Of a stretch of 64,000 bases of DNA, positions 44,201 through 52,536 are shown piece by piece. Every line of letters starts with the position of its first letter. Positions within the stretch are counted from its first letter, which is position 1. The stretch lies in assembly GCF_040706615.1 (NCBI RefSeq), contig NZ_JAPDRF010000002.1, positions 62,001 to 126,000 of the forward strand. Reading direction: 5' to 3'. A program made the position numbers and the translations under genes. The notes under the pieces were generated by a model that saw nothing but the letters and a program-made list of their open reading frames with translations, made no database searches and was not told the DNA's origin. The stretch is from Lentisalinibacter sediminis (GTDB lineage Bacteria > Pseudomonadota > Gammaproteobacteria > Steroidobacterales > Woeseiaceae).

Positions 44201-47010
44201 GCCGCTCCGGCCGCCGATTCGGCGGTCGGGCTGCCGGCGAACGTCTCCTGCGCGCCAGCCTCGTATTCCGGACCCAGCACCGGTGTAATGCCGGTGCGCT
44301 CGCCGGTCTCATCCGTCTCCGCCTGGCGGCTCTCCACCTGGGCGGTCAGCTCCCGCAGCCGCTCGACGAGGGGCTGATAATCCTCGTCCCGGGCCCCGGG
44401 CTGGTTGATCCCGGCAACGATACTCTCGATGGCCTTCACGGCCGCCTCCACCGCCGCGAGGCCGTCGGTATCCATGCCCTGACCCGCGTCGTAGAGCCGG
44501 CGCACGTACTGGTTCAGGCTGGCCGTGACGGTCACGCCCCGGTCCACGTCGGCCATGTTCACGCTGCCGTGCAGCGTATGGCAGGCGCGGTGCAGGTTGT
44601 CCGGGATCGGATACGGCGGCTCCTCCTCCCGGCAGGCTTCGATGTAGCTCTTGATGGCGCCCAGGTGGGCCGCGGTCTCCTTCGAGAAGATATCGAGCAG
44701 CACCGGGTCCATCTCGACCGGCGCGGGCTCCTCCTCCGGCTCGACGGCCGACGCCGTCAGGTTCGGCGCATTGGGATCGCCCTCGGCGAACGCGCTCGCC
44801 TGGACCACGAGCTGGCGGGTATCCACGGTCGGCTCGATGCCCGTCTCCAGCTGCTCCACCAGCTCGGGCAGGGCCGCCGCCGCGCGCTGGATGAACTCGA
44901 CCATCGGCGGCGTGCGAGTCAGCGTACGGTTGATGAGCCGGTTCAGCAGATCCTCGATGTGCCAGCAGAAATCGCCGATGCGCTCGGCACCCACCATCCG
45001 GCCGCTGCCCTTCAGCGTGTGGAAGGACCGGCGTACGGTGATCAGCGCCTCCATGTCGTCGGCGTTCTCCGCCCAGCGCGGCAGCTGCTTGCCGATGGAG
45101 GCGATCTCCTCCTTGGACTCCTCGATGAACAGCTCCAGCAACTCCGGGTCGAGGTGCTCCGCGTCGTGGGCCACCACCGGGATCTGGATGATCTCGGTGG
45201 CGTCTCCGGCGCCGCCCGTCTGCTCCGCCTCGGGGATCGCGCGCAGCCGCTGGCTGGCCACGAGGGTCTCCTCGATCCTGGCCGCGCGGCCCTCCATCTC
45301 GTCGAGGATGCCGGACAGCGCGTCCAGGCAGGCCTCGGCATTGTCCAGCATGTACCAGGGGTCCCGGCGGCCCGCCTGCACGGTCTCCATGTAGTACTCG
45401 ATGCTCACCACCGCATCGGCCAGGCGATCCAGGTGTTCCGGGGCCAGCGCCTGACGGCCGGCCTGCAGCGCCCGGCCGACGAACCGGCCCAGCCGGTCCA
45501 CCACCTCGGCGGCCCGGCCCTTGTCCAGCATGACCAGCCCGGCCTTCACGCCGCGGATCAGTTTCGGCACGTTGTCGATGGCCATGGGGTCGCCGCTGTC
45601 GCTAGTGACCTGGGTGATGGCCTCCTTCACCCGCGCCATGTTCACGGTGCACTCGCGCAGCACCGCTTCGGTGACCTGGCGGTATTCCACCTCCGCGGTA
45701 TCCTCGGCGGCGCCAGGCTCGCCCACCTCCGCGCCGGCGGGACGGATCAGACGCTTCAGCTTCGCGTCCAGGCTGTCCTCCACCTGCAGCAGCGTCGAGG
45801 CGATCTTCAGCAGCATCGTCTCGTCGGCCGCCACGGACTCCGCCACGATGTTACGCAGGCGCTCGATCTCGGCCTGGATGTCGCCCCGCAGATCGCCCAG
45901 ACCGAGGACGCCCAGTGTGTCGCTGATCTTCTTCAGCATGTCCACCTGGGGGGCGAGGTCGGCGACGTCGTCCATGCCGGTGCGCACGTAGATGTCCAGT
46001 ACGTCCTTGACCTTGCCGAGGTCTTCCTTGATGGCCTCGCCGACCGTCTCCATCAGCCGGATGCTCGGCGCGGCCAGGCTCTCGCGCGCGTGCACCACCT
46101 GCTCGTCGCCGGGCAGCAGCTCGGACAGGTTGAAAGCTCGGCGTATGGCGCTCACCCGCTCGCCTGCGGTGGCGGAACGGGCAATGTAGTAAAGGAGGTT
46201 GTTCAGCAGATCGGTCGGCGGGTTCTGCTCGACCGCCTCGGAGCCCTCGTCGATGAGCCGCTTGAGCTGCCGGTCCGCCTGGCCCAGCAGGCGCTTCAGC
46301 GAGACGCTGGTCTCGAGACCGCCGTCCGCCAGGGCCTCGAGAACGCCGACCACCACCCACCAAAGCTGGTAGATCTCGTCGCGGTCGGCCGCCTGCTCCA
46401 GCGCCAGCGCGATCTGGCGCAGCTTCTTCAGGTGCTGGCCCGGATGCTGGCCCTGGATCCAGCCCAGCAACGCCAGCTGGAACGCCGGCCGCGCCTTGCG
46501 GGCCAGCTCCGCGATGTCTTCTTTCGGCGGCGCGGCCCTGTCCGCCACCCCGACCCGCTGGCCCGGGGTCAGGTTCAGCAGCAGCAGCGTGCTCTCCGAC
46601 ATGAGAGGCTTGCCGCGGACCGCGCGCAGATCGTTGAGCAGCGGCAGCAGCACGAGCGCGATGTCCCGTCCACCGCCGAGCAGGCGGTCGAGATAGCTCG
46701 GCAGCTGCACCATGGCCCGCGTGATCGCATCCAGCCCGTCCTGTTGGCCCTTCGCGCCCGGGCGCAGATCGGCCAGATAGCGGCAGACCGCCTCCATCTC
46801 CTCGGCCAGCAGCGCGCCGCCGTACACCTCCACCATCTTCAGGACGCCAGCCACCTCGTGCAGGCGCCGGCCGGCCCGCAGCAGCGATTCCCGGCTGCCA
46901 CGGCCCTCCACGGCTTCCTCGAGCGCCACCCGCGCCTGCTTCAGGGTCTCGGTCAGCTCGTCGCTGACGACGTTCAGCGCCTGCGCCGTCTGTGCTGCCG
47001 CCTCACTCAC
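41224..47010 (-). CDS. chpA: hybrid chemosensory histidine kinase of twitching motility
   Basis: This 1,928-residue CheA-type kinase receives signals from PilJ. The N-terminal 600 residues are a FimL/ChpA-type region. Phosphotransfer (Hpt) motifs are FHTLKGSGRMVG (about 663), CHTLHGSVNMAD (about 810) and HLHTLKGGARMAG (about 1013). A 250-residue Glu/Pro/Ala-rich linker follows. The kinase core has MLRNAIVHGIEP (about 1512) and GRGVGMDVV. A CheW domain precedes the C-terminal receiver domain (VLVVDDSITVRR, with the phospho-Asp in IILLDIEMPRMDGYEF). There are fewer Hpt sites than in P. aeruginosa ChpA. Confidence 0.95.
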   Translation of the reverse strand: MSEAAAQTAQALNVVSDELTETLKQARVALEEAVEGRGSRESLLRAGRRLHEVAGVLKMVEVYGGALLAEEMEAVCRYLADLRPGAKGQQDGLDAITRAMVQLPSYLDRLLGGGRDIALVLLPLLNDLRAVRGKPLMSESTLLLLNLTPGQRVGVADRAAPPKEDIAELARKARPAFQLALLGWIQGQHPGQHLKKLRQIALALEQAADRDEIYQLWWVVVGVLEALADGGLETSVSLKRLLGQADRQLKRLIDEGSEAVEQNPPTDLLNNLLYYIARSATAGERVSAIRRAFNLSELLPGDEQVVHARESLAAPSIRLMETVGEAIKEDLGKVKDVLDIYVRTGMDDVADLAPQVDMLKKISDTLGVLGLGDLRGDIQAEIERLRNIVAESVAADETMLLKIASTLLQVEDSLDAKLKRLIRPAGAEVGEPGAAEDTAEVEYRQVTEAVLRECTVNMARVKEAITQVTSDSGDPMAIDNVPKLIRGVKAGLVMLDKGRAAEVVDRLGRFVGRALQAGRQALAPEHLDRLADAVVSIEYYMETVQAGRRDPWYMLDNAEACLDALSGILDEMEGRAARIEETLVASQRLRAIPEAEQTGGAGDATEIIQIPVVAHDAEHLDPELLELFIEESKEEIASIGKQLPRWAENADDMEALITVRRSFHTLKGSGRMVGAERIGDFCWHIEDLLNRLINRTLTRTPPMVEFIQRAAAALPELVEQLETGIEPTVDTRQLVVQASAFAEGDPNAPNLTASAVEPEEEPAPVEMDPVLLDIFSKETAAHLGAIKSYIEACREEEPPYPIPDNLHRACHTLHGSVNMADVDRGVTVTASLNQYVRRLYDAGQGMDTDGLAAVEAAVKAIESIVAGINQPGARDEDYQPLVERLRELTAQVESRQAETDETGERTGITPVLGPEYEAGAQETFAGSPTAESAAGAAVPEPTEEAAEAGSAEPSDEEPAAPPPAEPPAEEADYDAEIAAIFTEEAGEILEASDEALAAWTGGGRPAESLTELKRHLHTLKGGARMAGITAMGNLSHGLETLLIAIDDDRVQPSQAVDDLLQRSLDELHRMRDMVTGGQRAAPAAGLEARIEALASGEAAPAEPAAAPAEPEPPAEVEAPAEREAPAEAEAPEEIAGEVPEAEAPETRVPEAEAPTEEPSEAGEYPALELPEPPVGEPLFGVTARGEGEEGLPPEAAEGGPPAETDIGEWFAEHGEEIAAEVFGEEAASERGYEAEPESQAEPETGPAIETEAEHEAEPQPEAEPQPEAEAEPEPEAEDEAEPEAPAQEPLAAAEQPVAQPPEPPAPPPAAPERAAPPTPAAPERQEFARIDAELLEELLNAAGEISIYHSRLSQQVTSIDFNLAELEQTVSRLRDQLRKLEFETETQILNRHQEERSAQDFDPLELDRYSTIQQLSRALAESASDVASLKDLLQNLATETESLLVQQSRVTAELQDGLMRTRMVPFQRHVPRLSRLVRQIAGETGKRVELAVEGGSGELDRQVLEKMLPPFEHMLRNAIVHGIEPPDTRQAAGKPPVGRITVRLHREGSEMVIDVADDGAGLNVDAIRRKATEQGLLTPDSDASDEAVMELILKPGFSTADQLTQSAGRGVGMDVVANEVKKLGGALRITSMPGQGTNFTVRLPFTLAITQALIVRAGEEVYALPLPTVEGVARVARAELDAMLNQPEPTFEYGEQTYRFQHLGMFVGGKPSELPEDDSAVPVILIRAGEKSIALLTDEMLASREIVVKSVGPQLASIRGISGATILGDGRIVLILDMGSLARSTAPLVEIREATRPSADERPLVLVVDDSITVRRVTERFLQRQGMRVATAKDGIDAISVMQEHRPDIILLDIEMPRMDGYEFATHVRNDERFAEIPIIMITSRVSEKHRARAIEIGVNDYLGKPYQDSQLLEAIHALLEEKGGSGL

Positions 47011-47050
47011 CGCCGATGCCGCTCCCTGAGATCACGCCGTCCCTCGATCC

Positions 47051-48442
47051 TCATCCCTGGCCCGCCGCGCGCTCGGCCGGCCGCGGCCGATCGTCCTCGG
47101 GCTCGTCTGCGCTGGCGGCCTCGTCTTCGAGCCGGGAATAGGTGCCGGAAACGAGAACGTCGTCCGCCTCCCCGGCGGGCGCCTCGTCCCGCAGCTCGCC
47201 CCCCGGCAGGCGGAACCCGGCCACCGTCTGGCGCAGCTGGCTGGCCAGATCGGAGAGCTTCGAGATCGACGACGTCGTGGCGCTGGTCGCCCGCCCGGTC
47301 TGGGCGCTGATGTCGCGCAGCACCTTGGTGCGCCGGGTGACGTCGGTGGCCGCCGTGGCCTGCTCGCGGGCGGAGCTGGAGATGTTCTGCACCAGCGATG
47401 CGATCTGGTTGGAGACCTGTTCGATCTCGTCCAGCGCGGCGCCGGCATTTTCGGCCAGCAGCGCGCCGCCGACCACGTCGGTGGTGCTGCGCTCCATGGA
47501 GACGACCGCTTCGTTGGTATCGCTCTGGATAGTGCGCACCAGCACCTCGATCTGCTTGGTGGCATTGGTGGAACGCTCGGCGAGGCGCTGCACCTCGTCC
47601 GCCACCACGGCGAAGCCGCGGCCGGCCTCGCCGGCCATCGATGCCTGGATGGAGGCGTTCAGCGCCAGGATGTTGGTCTGCTCGGCGATGTCGTTGATCA
47701 GCTCCACGATATTGCCGATCTCCTGGGAACTCTCGCCGAGGCGCTTGATGCGCTTGGAGGTCTCCTGGATGGTCTCGCGGATCGTGTTCATGCCGTCGAT
47801 CGTGCGGCGCACCGCCTCGCCGCCCTTGTGGGCGACGTCGACCGAGTGCCGCGCCACGTCGGCCGAACGCTCGGCGTTGCCCGAAACCTCCTCGATGGAG
47901 GCTGCCATCGCCGCGATGGATTCCGTGGCGGCGCTGATCTCCTGGGACTCCTTCTGCGCGGCCCGGCTCATGTGGGTGGCTGTGCTCTCGGTCTGCTTGG
48001 CCGCCGAGTCCACCATGATGGCCGTCTCGTTGATGGTGGTCACCAGGTCGCGCAGCGCCTCGATGGCATAGTTGATGGAGTCCGCGATCGCGCCCGTGAT
48101 GTCCTCGGTCACCGTGGCCTCCACGGTGAGATCGCCGTCGGCGAGGCTGCCCAGTTCGTCCAGCAGCCGCAGGATGGCCTGCTGATTACGCTCGTTCTGG
48201 TCGGCCTGCAGGATGGCCGAGCTGGCCAGGCGGGAGGCGCGGATGGAGGAGACCAGCAGCGCGACCCCCAGGATCACGGCGAGGCCGAGCAGCGCGAACA
48301 GCGCGGGCGGCTGCCAGCCGCCGGCACCGGCGGCAGCCGGGCCCAGGGCGAGCCAGGCGACCACGCCCGCCGCCACCAGGGTCACCGGCAGCGCCACGGC
48401 CAGGAATACGAACGTCCGTGATCCAGTTGTTGTCTGTGCCAT
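47051..48442 (-). CDS. pilJ: methyl-accepting protein PilJ, lacking the periplasmic sensor domain
   Basis: Only 463 residues, against roughly 680 in P. aeruginosa PilJ. Two transmembrane segments (about 11-32 and 46-66) are separated by only about 13 residues, so there is no PilJ-type periplasmic domain. A HAMP-like region (LGSLADGDLTVEATV) and a normal signalling tip (IAEQTNILALNASIQASMAGEAGRGFAVVADEVQRLAER, two adjoining parts) follow. The C-terminal tail is acidic. The family and position in the operon identify it, but input must come through the membrane or cytoplasm. Confidence 0.88.
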   Translation of the reverse strand: MAQTTTGSRTFVFLAVALPVTLVAAGVVAWLALGPAAAGAGGWQPPALFALLGLAVILGVALLVSSIRASRLASSAILQADQNERNQQAILRLLDELGSLADGDLTVEATVTEDITGAIADSINYAIEALRDLVTTINETAIMVDSAAKQTESTATHMSRAAQKESQEISAATESIAAMAASIEEVSGNAERSADVARHSVDVAHKGGEAVRRTIDGMNTIRETIQETSKRIKRLGESSQEIGNIVELINDIAEQTNILALNASIQASMAGEAGRGFAVVADEVQRLAERSTNATKQIEVLVRTIQSDTNEAVVSMERSTTDVVGGALLAENAGAALDEIEQVSNQIASLVQNISSSAREQATAATDVTRRTKVLRDISAQTGRATSATTSSISKLSDLASQLRQTVAGFRLPGGELRDEAPAGEADDVLVSGTYSRLEDEAASADEPEDDRPRPAERAAGQG

Positions 48443-48494
48443 ACCAGCTCAATCCGTGTTTCTAATTGCCTGCCATAGGCCCGCCAGTCGCGGG

Positions 48495-49061
48495 TCAGTC
48501 CGCGGCGGCCTGCAGGAACTGTGGGCTCTCCACCAGCAGGTGAAGGCCGAATACGGGCCAGGACTCCGACCCCCGACTGAACGACCCGGTCAGGTACTGC
48601 TCGCAGCGCAGGATGGTCGGCGACCAGTCCTGCGAGAACTCGTTCGTCATGAAGCGGCGGAACCCCACCACCTCGTCCACGAGCAGGCCGGCCGGCATCT
48701 CGCGATGATGCACGCTGATGAGCCGCGCCGTGCGGCCCGTGCCCGTGCGCCCGCCGCCCAGGAACATCTTCAGGTCGATGAGCGGCAGCAGGTGGCCGCG
48801 AACGTTGGCGAGACCCAGCACCCAGCGCTTCGCTCCCGGCACGCGGGTCACCGCGTCCGGCACCATCAGCACCTCGCGCACCTCATCACGGGCGGCGACG
48901 AAATTCTCGCTGCCGATGCGAAAGCCCACCCCGACCCATTCCTCCGCGCTGCCGGTCGTCGCCGACTGCCCGGCCAGGGCCGCGCGGCTGCGCCGTTCGA
49001 GCTCCTTCAGCAGCTCGAACGGCTGATCGCGGAGCGCTTCGAGTGTCTGCGCTTCCGCCAT
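48495..49061 (-). CDS. pilI: CheW-like adaptor PilI
   Basis: This 188-residue CheW-domain protein links PilJ to ChpA. Features are LLKELERRSRAAL at the N-terminus, WVGVGFRIGSENFVAARDEV, VLGLANVRGHLLPLIDLKMFLG and the DEVVGFR segment. Its start lies one base after the pilH stop, so the two are co-transcribed and probably coupled. Confidence 0.92.
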   Translation of the reverse strand: MAEAQTLEALRDQPFELLKELERRSRAALAGQSATTGSAEEWVGVGFRIGSENFVAARDEVREVLMVPDAVTRVPGAKRWVLGLANVRGHLLPLIDLKMFLGGGRTGTGRTARLISVHHREMPAGLLVDEVVGFRRFMTNEFSQDWSPTILRCEQYLTGSFSRGSESWPVFGLHLLVESPQFLQAAAD

Positions 49062-49062
49062 G

Positions 49063-49428
49063 TCAGCCGGCCAGCACCGCGTTGATCTTCGCGACCAGTT
49101 CCTTTTCCGAGACCGGCTTCACCAGATAGTCGGCGGCGCCCTGACGGATGCCCCAGATCTTGTCGGTCTCCTGATCCTTGGTGGTGACCATGATGACCGG
49201 GATGTCGGCGGTCTCCGGGCTGCGGGTCATGCGGCGGGTGGCCTGGAAGCCGTTCATGCCGGGCATCACCACGTCCATCAGCACCACGTCGGGACGCTCG
49301 GCGCGCGCCTTCTCCAGTCCGTCTTCGCCGTCGGTCGCCAGCAGCGTCTCGAACCCGTTCTTCTCCAGCATCTTCTGGAACACGTGCAGCTCCGTCGGCG
49401 AATCATCAACGATCAGTACCGTCGGCAT
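49063..49428 (-). CDS. pilH: single-domain response regulator PilH
   Basis: This 121-residue CheY-like protein has the acidic pocket VLIVDDSPTE, the phospho-acceptor in VVLMDVVMPGMNG and the lysine in DYLVKPVSEKE. In Pseudomonas, PilH favours pilus retraction via PilT/PilU. Three PilT/PilU-family genes lie 7 kb away in this window. Confidence 0.93.
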   Translation of the reverse strand: MPTVLIVDDSPTELHVFQKMLEKNGFETLLATDGEDGLEKARAERPDVVLMDVVMPGMNGFQATRRMTRSPETADIPVIMVTTKDQETDKIWGIRQGAADYLVKPVSEKELVAKINAVLAG

Positions 49429-49455
49429 ATCGGTTCTCCTGTCGCGGGCGGCGCA

Positions 49456-49863
49456 TCAGCCCTGCATCTGGCTCGCGATAGCCCCCAGCAATTCGTCCTT
49501 CGTGAACGGCTTGGTCAGATAGCGCTCCGAGCCCACGATACGCCCCCTGGCACGGTCGAACAGCCCGTCCTTGCTGGAGAGCATGATCACCGGCGTGTCC
49601 CGGAACGCCTTGTTGTGCTTTATCAGTGAACAGGTCTGGTACCCGTCCAGCCGCGGCATCATGATATCGACGAAAATGATGTCCGGCTGGTGGTCCGCGA
49701 TCTTCGACAACGCATCGAAGCCGTCCACCGCCGTGAATACATCGCAACCCTCCTTGCTGAGCAGCGTCTCCGCCGTCCGCCGGATGGTCTTGCTGTCGTC
49801 GATGACCAGTATCTTCAGGCCCTTGAGGTCGGCCGACCGCTCGCCCGTTTCTGGATTCGCCAC
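49456..49863 (-). CDS. pilG: single-domain response regulator PilG
   Basis: From GTG 49863 the protein is 135 residues, the same length as P. aeruginosa PilG. The receiver motif is ILVIDDSKTIRRTAETLL, with the phospho-acceptor in IIFVDIMMPRLDGY and the lysine in RYLTKPFTKDE. PilG favours pilus extension. It is the first gene of the pil-chp operon; AGGGAGA lies about ten bases upstream. The 213-base gap before it (49864-50076) must contain the operon promoter, but I see no convincing -35/-10 pair. Confidence 0.92.
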   Translation of the reverse strand: MANPETGERSADLKGLKILVIDDSKTIRRTAETLLSKEGCDVFTAVDGFDALSKIADHQPDIIFVDIMMPRLDGYQTCSLIKHNKAFRDTPVIMLSSKDGLFDRARGRIVGSERYLTKPFTKDELLGAIASQMQG

Positions 49864-50076
49864 CTGAGAAATCTCCCTGCACCCCGCATCGCGTTCTAAC
49901 ACGCCGGCCACCCACCAGGTGTGGAACAGCGCACATTCTGTCCCTGACGCAACCCGGGCACTTTTAACATATTGTTTTGACTGCTGCCACGCGGCAGCGC
50001 ACGGAACGGCACAGCCCCTGCTCCGGTGTCTCGTATCGTCTTCTGACGGGGCCCCGATCCGGGCCCGGCGCGCCCC

Positions 50077-50484
50077 TCAGCGCTCGGACCGGTCTCCTCC
50101 GAAACGGAACCGGAACAGCTCGACCTTGCCGACGCGCTGCAGCGGATCGTCCATGCGGAACAGGTCCGGCTCCCGCGTGGCCTCTTCCGGGTCGTACAAG
50201 GGCAGGAACTCGAAGTCGACCTCGCCCACCTTCGCCCGCTCCAGTTCCTCGCGCTCGCGGCGGAGCCGGTCGCCCATGTCGGGCAGCCGCCACTCGTCCT
50301 GGCGCCCGTAGACGATGATCTCCTCGATCACGTCCTCGTCGGCACGGGGGGCCGGCTCGAAGGGCGCGGCACCGGGACCGGGCCCGGCGTCGGGCTCCTC
50401 GCCCGCGGGCACCTGGGCGTAACCGGGCGCGGCCAGCAGGGCGAGGGCTGCCGCGAACGGCCAGAAACGGAGGTCAGTCCTCAA
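50077..50484 (-). CDS. small secreted protein with a TonB-box-like motif, function unknown
   Basis: This 135-residue protein starts with TTG 50484 (GGAGAG upstream), overlapping the preceding gene by 11 bases. It has a signal peptide (about 1-23, ending PGYAQ), then a Pro/Gly/Glu-rich stretch. A short motif EEIIVYGRQDEW follows, resembling TonB boxes and the N-termini of many short exported proteins. The rest is charged (DRLRREREELERA). I do not recognise a family. The operon partner upstream is a solute-binding protein. Confidence 0.65.
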   Translation of the reverse strand: MRTDLRFWPFAAALALLAAPGYAQVPAGEEPDAGPGPGAAPFEPAPRADEDVIEEIIVYGRQDEWRLPDMGDRLRREREELERAKVGEVDFEFLPLYDPEEATREPDLFRMDDPLQRVGKVELFRFRFGGDRSER

Positions 50485-51280
50485 GCCGCTCTCTCCAGCG
50501 CAGGCTGCGGAACCAGTAGGACTCGGTGGACGGCAGCCAGGTGTCGGCCTGCCGCGCCGTGATCCAGGCGTTCAGGAAGTACACCAGGTCCGCATTGCCG
50601 CGCGCCACGGCGAACGCTGAACGGGTGGTGAGCAACGGCTTGGCGAGCGGTGTGTCGATGCGCTCCGGATTCTCCAGCGCCAGGAACTGGGGCCCCGGGT
50701 AGCTCTCCAGGTAGCCGTCGATGCGGCCGGCCAGCAGCGCCCCGGATGCCTTGTCGTCCTGATCGTAGACCTTGATTTTCGCTTCCCCGAACACCCGTCG
50801 CGCCAGGTCTTCGGCCACGGTGCCCTTCACCACGCCGATGCGGTAACGGGGGTCGTTCAGGTCTTCCAGCCGGGCAACGTCCGCCGTCTTCGCCGTATTG
50901 GTCGCCAGCGTGATGCCGCTCTCGTGATAAGCATCGCTGAACCAGACCCGCAGCGCCCGCGCCGGCGTCACGGACATGCCTGCCGCGATGATGTCGATCT
51001 CGTCCGCCTCCAGCGCGTCGACCAGGTCCTTCCACGGATAGACCTTCAGCTCCGGTTCAACGCCCATATCGGCCGCCAGCTTGCGGGCGATGTCGGCCTC
51101 GAAGCCGATCAGCTGCCCCTCGCCGGCGCGGATGGCCCACGGCGTGAACAGCGAAGTACCCACCCGCAGTACGCCGGCCTCCCTTATCTCGTCCAGGCTG
51201 CGCGCGGCGGCGGGACCGGCCGAGAGCAACAGGGCGAGGACGGCAACGAGCAATGCGGTGATTCGGAGCTTGGAGATCAT
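50474..51280 (-). CDS. family 3 periplasmic solute-binding protein
   Basis: This 268-residue protein has a signal peptide (about 1-28) and the SBP family 3 layout: IREAGVLRVGTSLFTPWAI, GFEADIARKLAADMGVEPELKVYPW, DIIAAGMSVTPARA and RIGVVKGTVAEDLARR. Such proteins bind polar amino acids or related acids, alone or as part of a sensor. No permease or ATPase genes are adjacent, so it may be an orphan receptor. It lies between pilG and gshB, which are adjacent in Pseudomonas. Confidence 0.82.
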   Translation of the reverse strand: MISKLRITALLVAVLALLLSAGPAAARSLDEIREAGVLRVGTSLFTPWAIRAGEGQLIGFEADIARKLAADMGVEPELKVYPWKDLVDALEADEIDIIAAGMSVTPARALRVWFSDAYHESGITLATNTAKTADVARLEDLNDPRYRIGVVKGTVAEDLARRVFGEAKIKVYDQDDKASGALLAGRIDGYLESYPGPQFLALENPERIDTPLAKPLLTTRSAFAVARGNADLVYFLNAWITARQADTWLPSTESYWFRSLRWRERLED

Positions 51281-51435
51281 GGAGTCAGTGCCTGTGGGAG
51301 GATTTCGTCCGATGTTAATGGCAGGCGGTGACACCCGCAATCGGGAACACACGCAGCCCGATGCAGACGTCAGCGGGCATCGTCGCCGCGTCATGCAGGC
51401 GGTATAGTTCGCCCGCGAGACCTGCAGGAGCGGAT

Positions 51436-52392
51436 ATGAACGCCGGAAAGACAAGGCTGGGCGTCGTGATGGATCCCATCGCTGGCATCACCCCGAAGAA
51501 GGATTCCAGCCTCGCGATGCTGCTCGAGGCCCGGGCGCGGGGTTACGAGATCAGCTACATGGAACAGGGCGGGCTGTGGCTCGACTGCGGCACCGCCTGG
51601 GGCGAGATGCAGCCGCTGGAAGTCGCCGACGACCCCGAGCGCTGGTACGAGCTGGGCGAGCCGAGCCGCCGCCCGCTGGCCGAACTGGACGTCATCCTCA
51701 TGCGCAAGGACCCGCCCTTCGACATGGAGTACGTCTACACCACCTACCTCCTCGGCCGCGCCCGCGAAGCCGGCTGCCTGGTGATGAACAGTCCGGACGC
51801 GTTGCGGGACATGAACGAGAAGGTCTACACCGCCTGGTTCCCGGAGTTCGTGCCGCGCACCGTGATCACACGCTCCATGGACACGATGCGCACCTTCCTC
51901 GACGAGGTGGAGCGCATGGTCGTCAAACCGCTGGACGGCATGGGCGGGCGTTCCATCTTCTCGGTGCGCAAGGGCGAGCCGAATACCAACGTCATTCTGG
52001 AGACGCTGACCGGCCACGGCCACCGCTACGCCATGGCCCAGCAGTTCATCCCCGAGATCACCGAGGGCGACAAGCGGGTGATTATCGTCGACGGCGAACC
52101 GGTGCCATATGTGCTCGCCCGCATCCCCACCGAGGCCGACGGTCGCGGCAATCTGGTGATGGGTGCGAAGGGCGTGGGCCGCGAACTGAGCGAGCGCGAC
52201 CGGGAGATCGCGACGACGGTGGGTGCGGTGCTGAAGCGCGAGGGCGTCCTGTTCGCGGGGCTGGACGTGATCGGCGATTACCTCACCGAGATCAACGTCA
52301 CCAGCCCCACGGGCATCCGCGAGCTGGACCGCGAGTACGGCATCAACATTGCCGGACTGCTGTTCGACGCCATCGAAAAGCGCCTGGCCTGA
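51436..52392 (+). CDS. gshB: glutathione synthetase
   Basis: This 318-residue ATP-grasp enzyme joins gamma-glutamylcysteine and glycine. Signatures are LGVVMDPIAGITPKKDSSLAMLLEA (in two parts), the P-loop-like KPLDGMGGRSIF and the C-terminal INVTSPTGIREL. The ATG at 51436 follows GCAGGAG. Glutathione supplied by this enzyme is needed by the frmA product at 26122. Confidence 0.96.
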   Translation: MNAGKTRLGVVMDPIAGITPKKDSSLAMLLEARARGYEISYMEQGGLWLDCGTAWGEMQPLEVADDPERWYELGEPSRRPLAELDVILMRKDPPFDMEYVYTTYLLGRAREAGCLVMNSPDALRDMNEKVYTAWFPEFVPRTVITRSMDTMRTFLDEVERMVVKPLDGMGGRSIFSVRKGEPNTNVILETLTGHGHRYAMAQQFIPEITEGDKRVIIVDGEPVPYVLARIPTEADGRGNLVMGAKGVGRELSERDREIATTVGAVLKREGVLFAGLDVIGDYLTEINVTSPTGIRELDREYGINIAGLLFDAIEKRLA

Positions 52393-52536
52393 GCGCCCGC
52401 CACGCGGTGACCGCCGTCTCATTACGCGGCGGGCGGGAACGGTTAGAATGGCGCCAGGCCGGACGGCCGGGTCGCAGAGATCCGTCGCAGGGACCGGTCC
52501 GACGGAGCGGGCAGGGGTAACCGGGGCAGGAGCCAC

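Noticed and set aside
42604..47310. Very long open frame (about 1,570 codons) on the plus strand
   Set aside because: It is antisense to chpA, which has clear kinase, Hpt and receiver motifs. The frame stays open because of GC-rich codon bias and the Glu/Pro/Ala linker, and its translation is low-complexity His/Leu/Arg/Gly.
51286..51312. REP-like sequence (TGTGGGAGGATTTCGTCC)
   Set aside because: Only the head matches; the palindrome with central TTCAG is missing, so it is not counted as a REP element.
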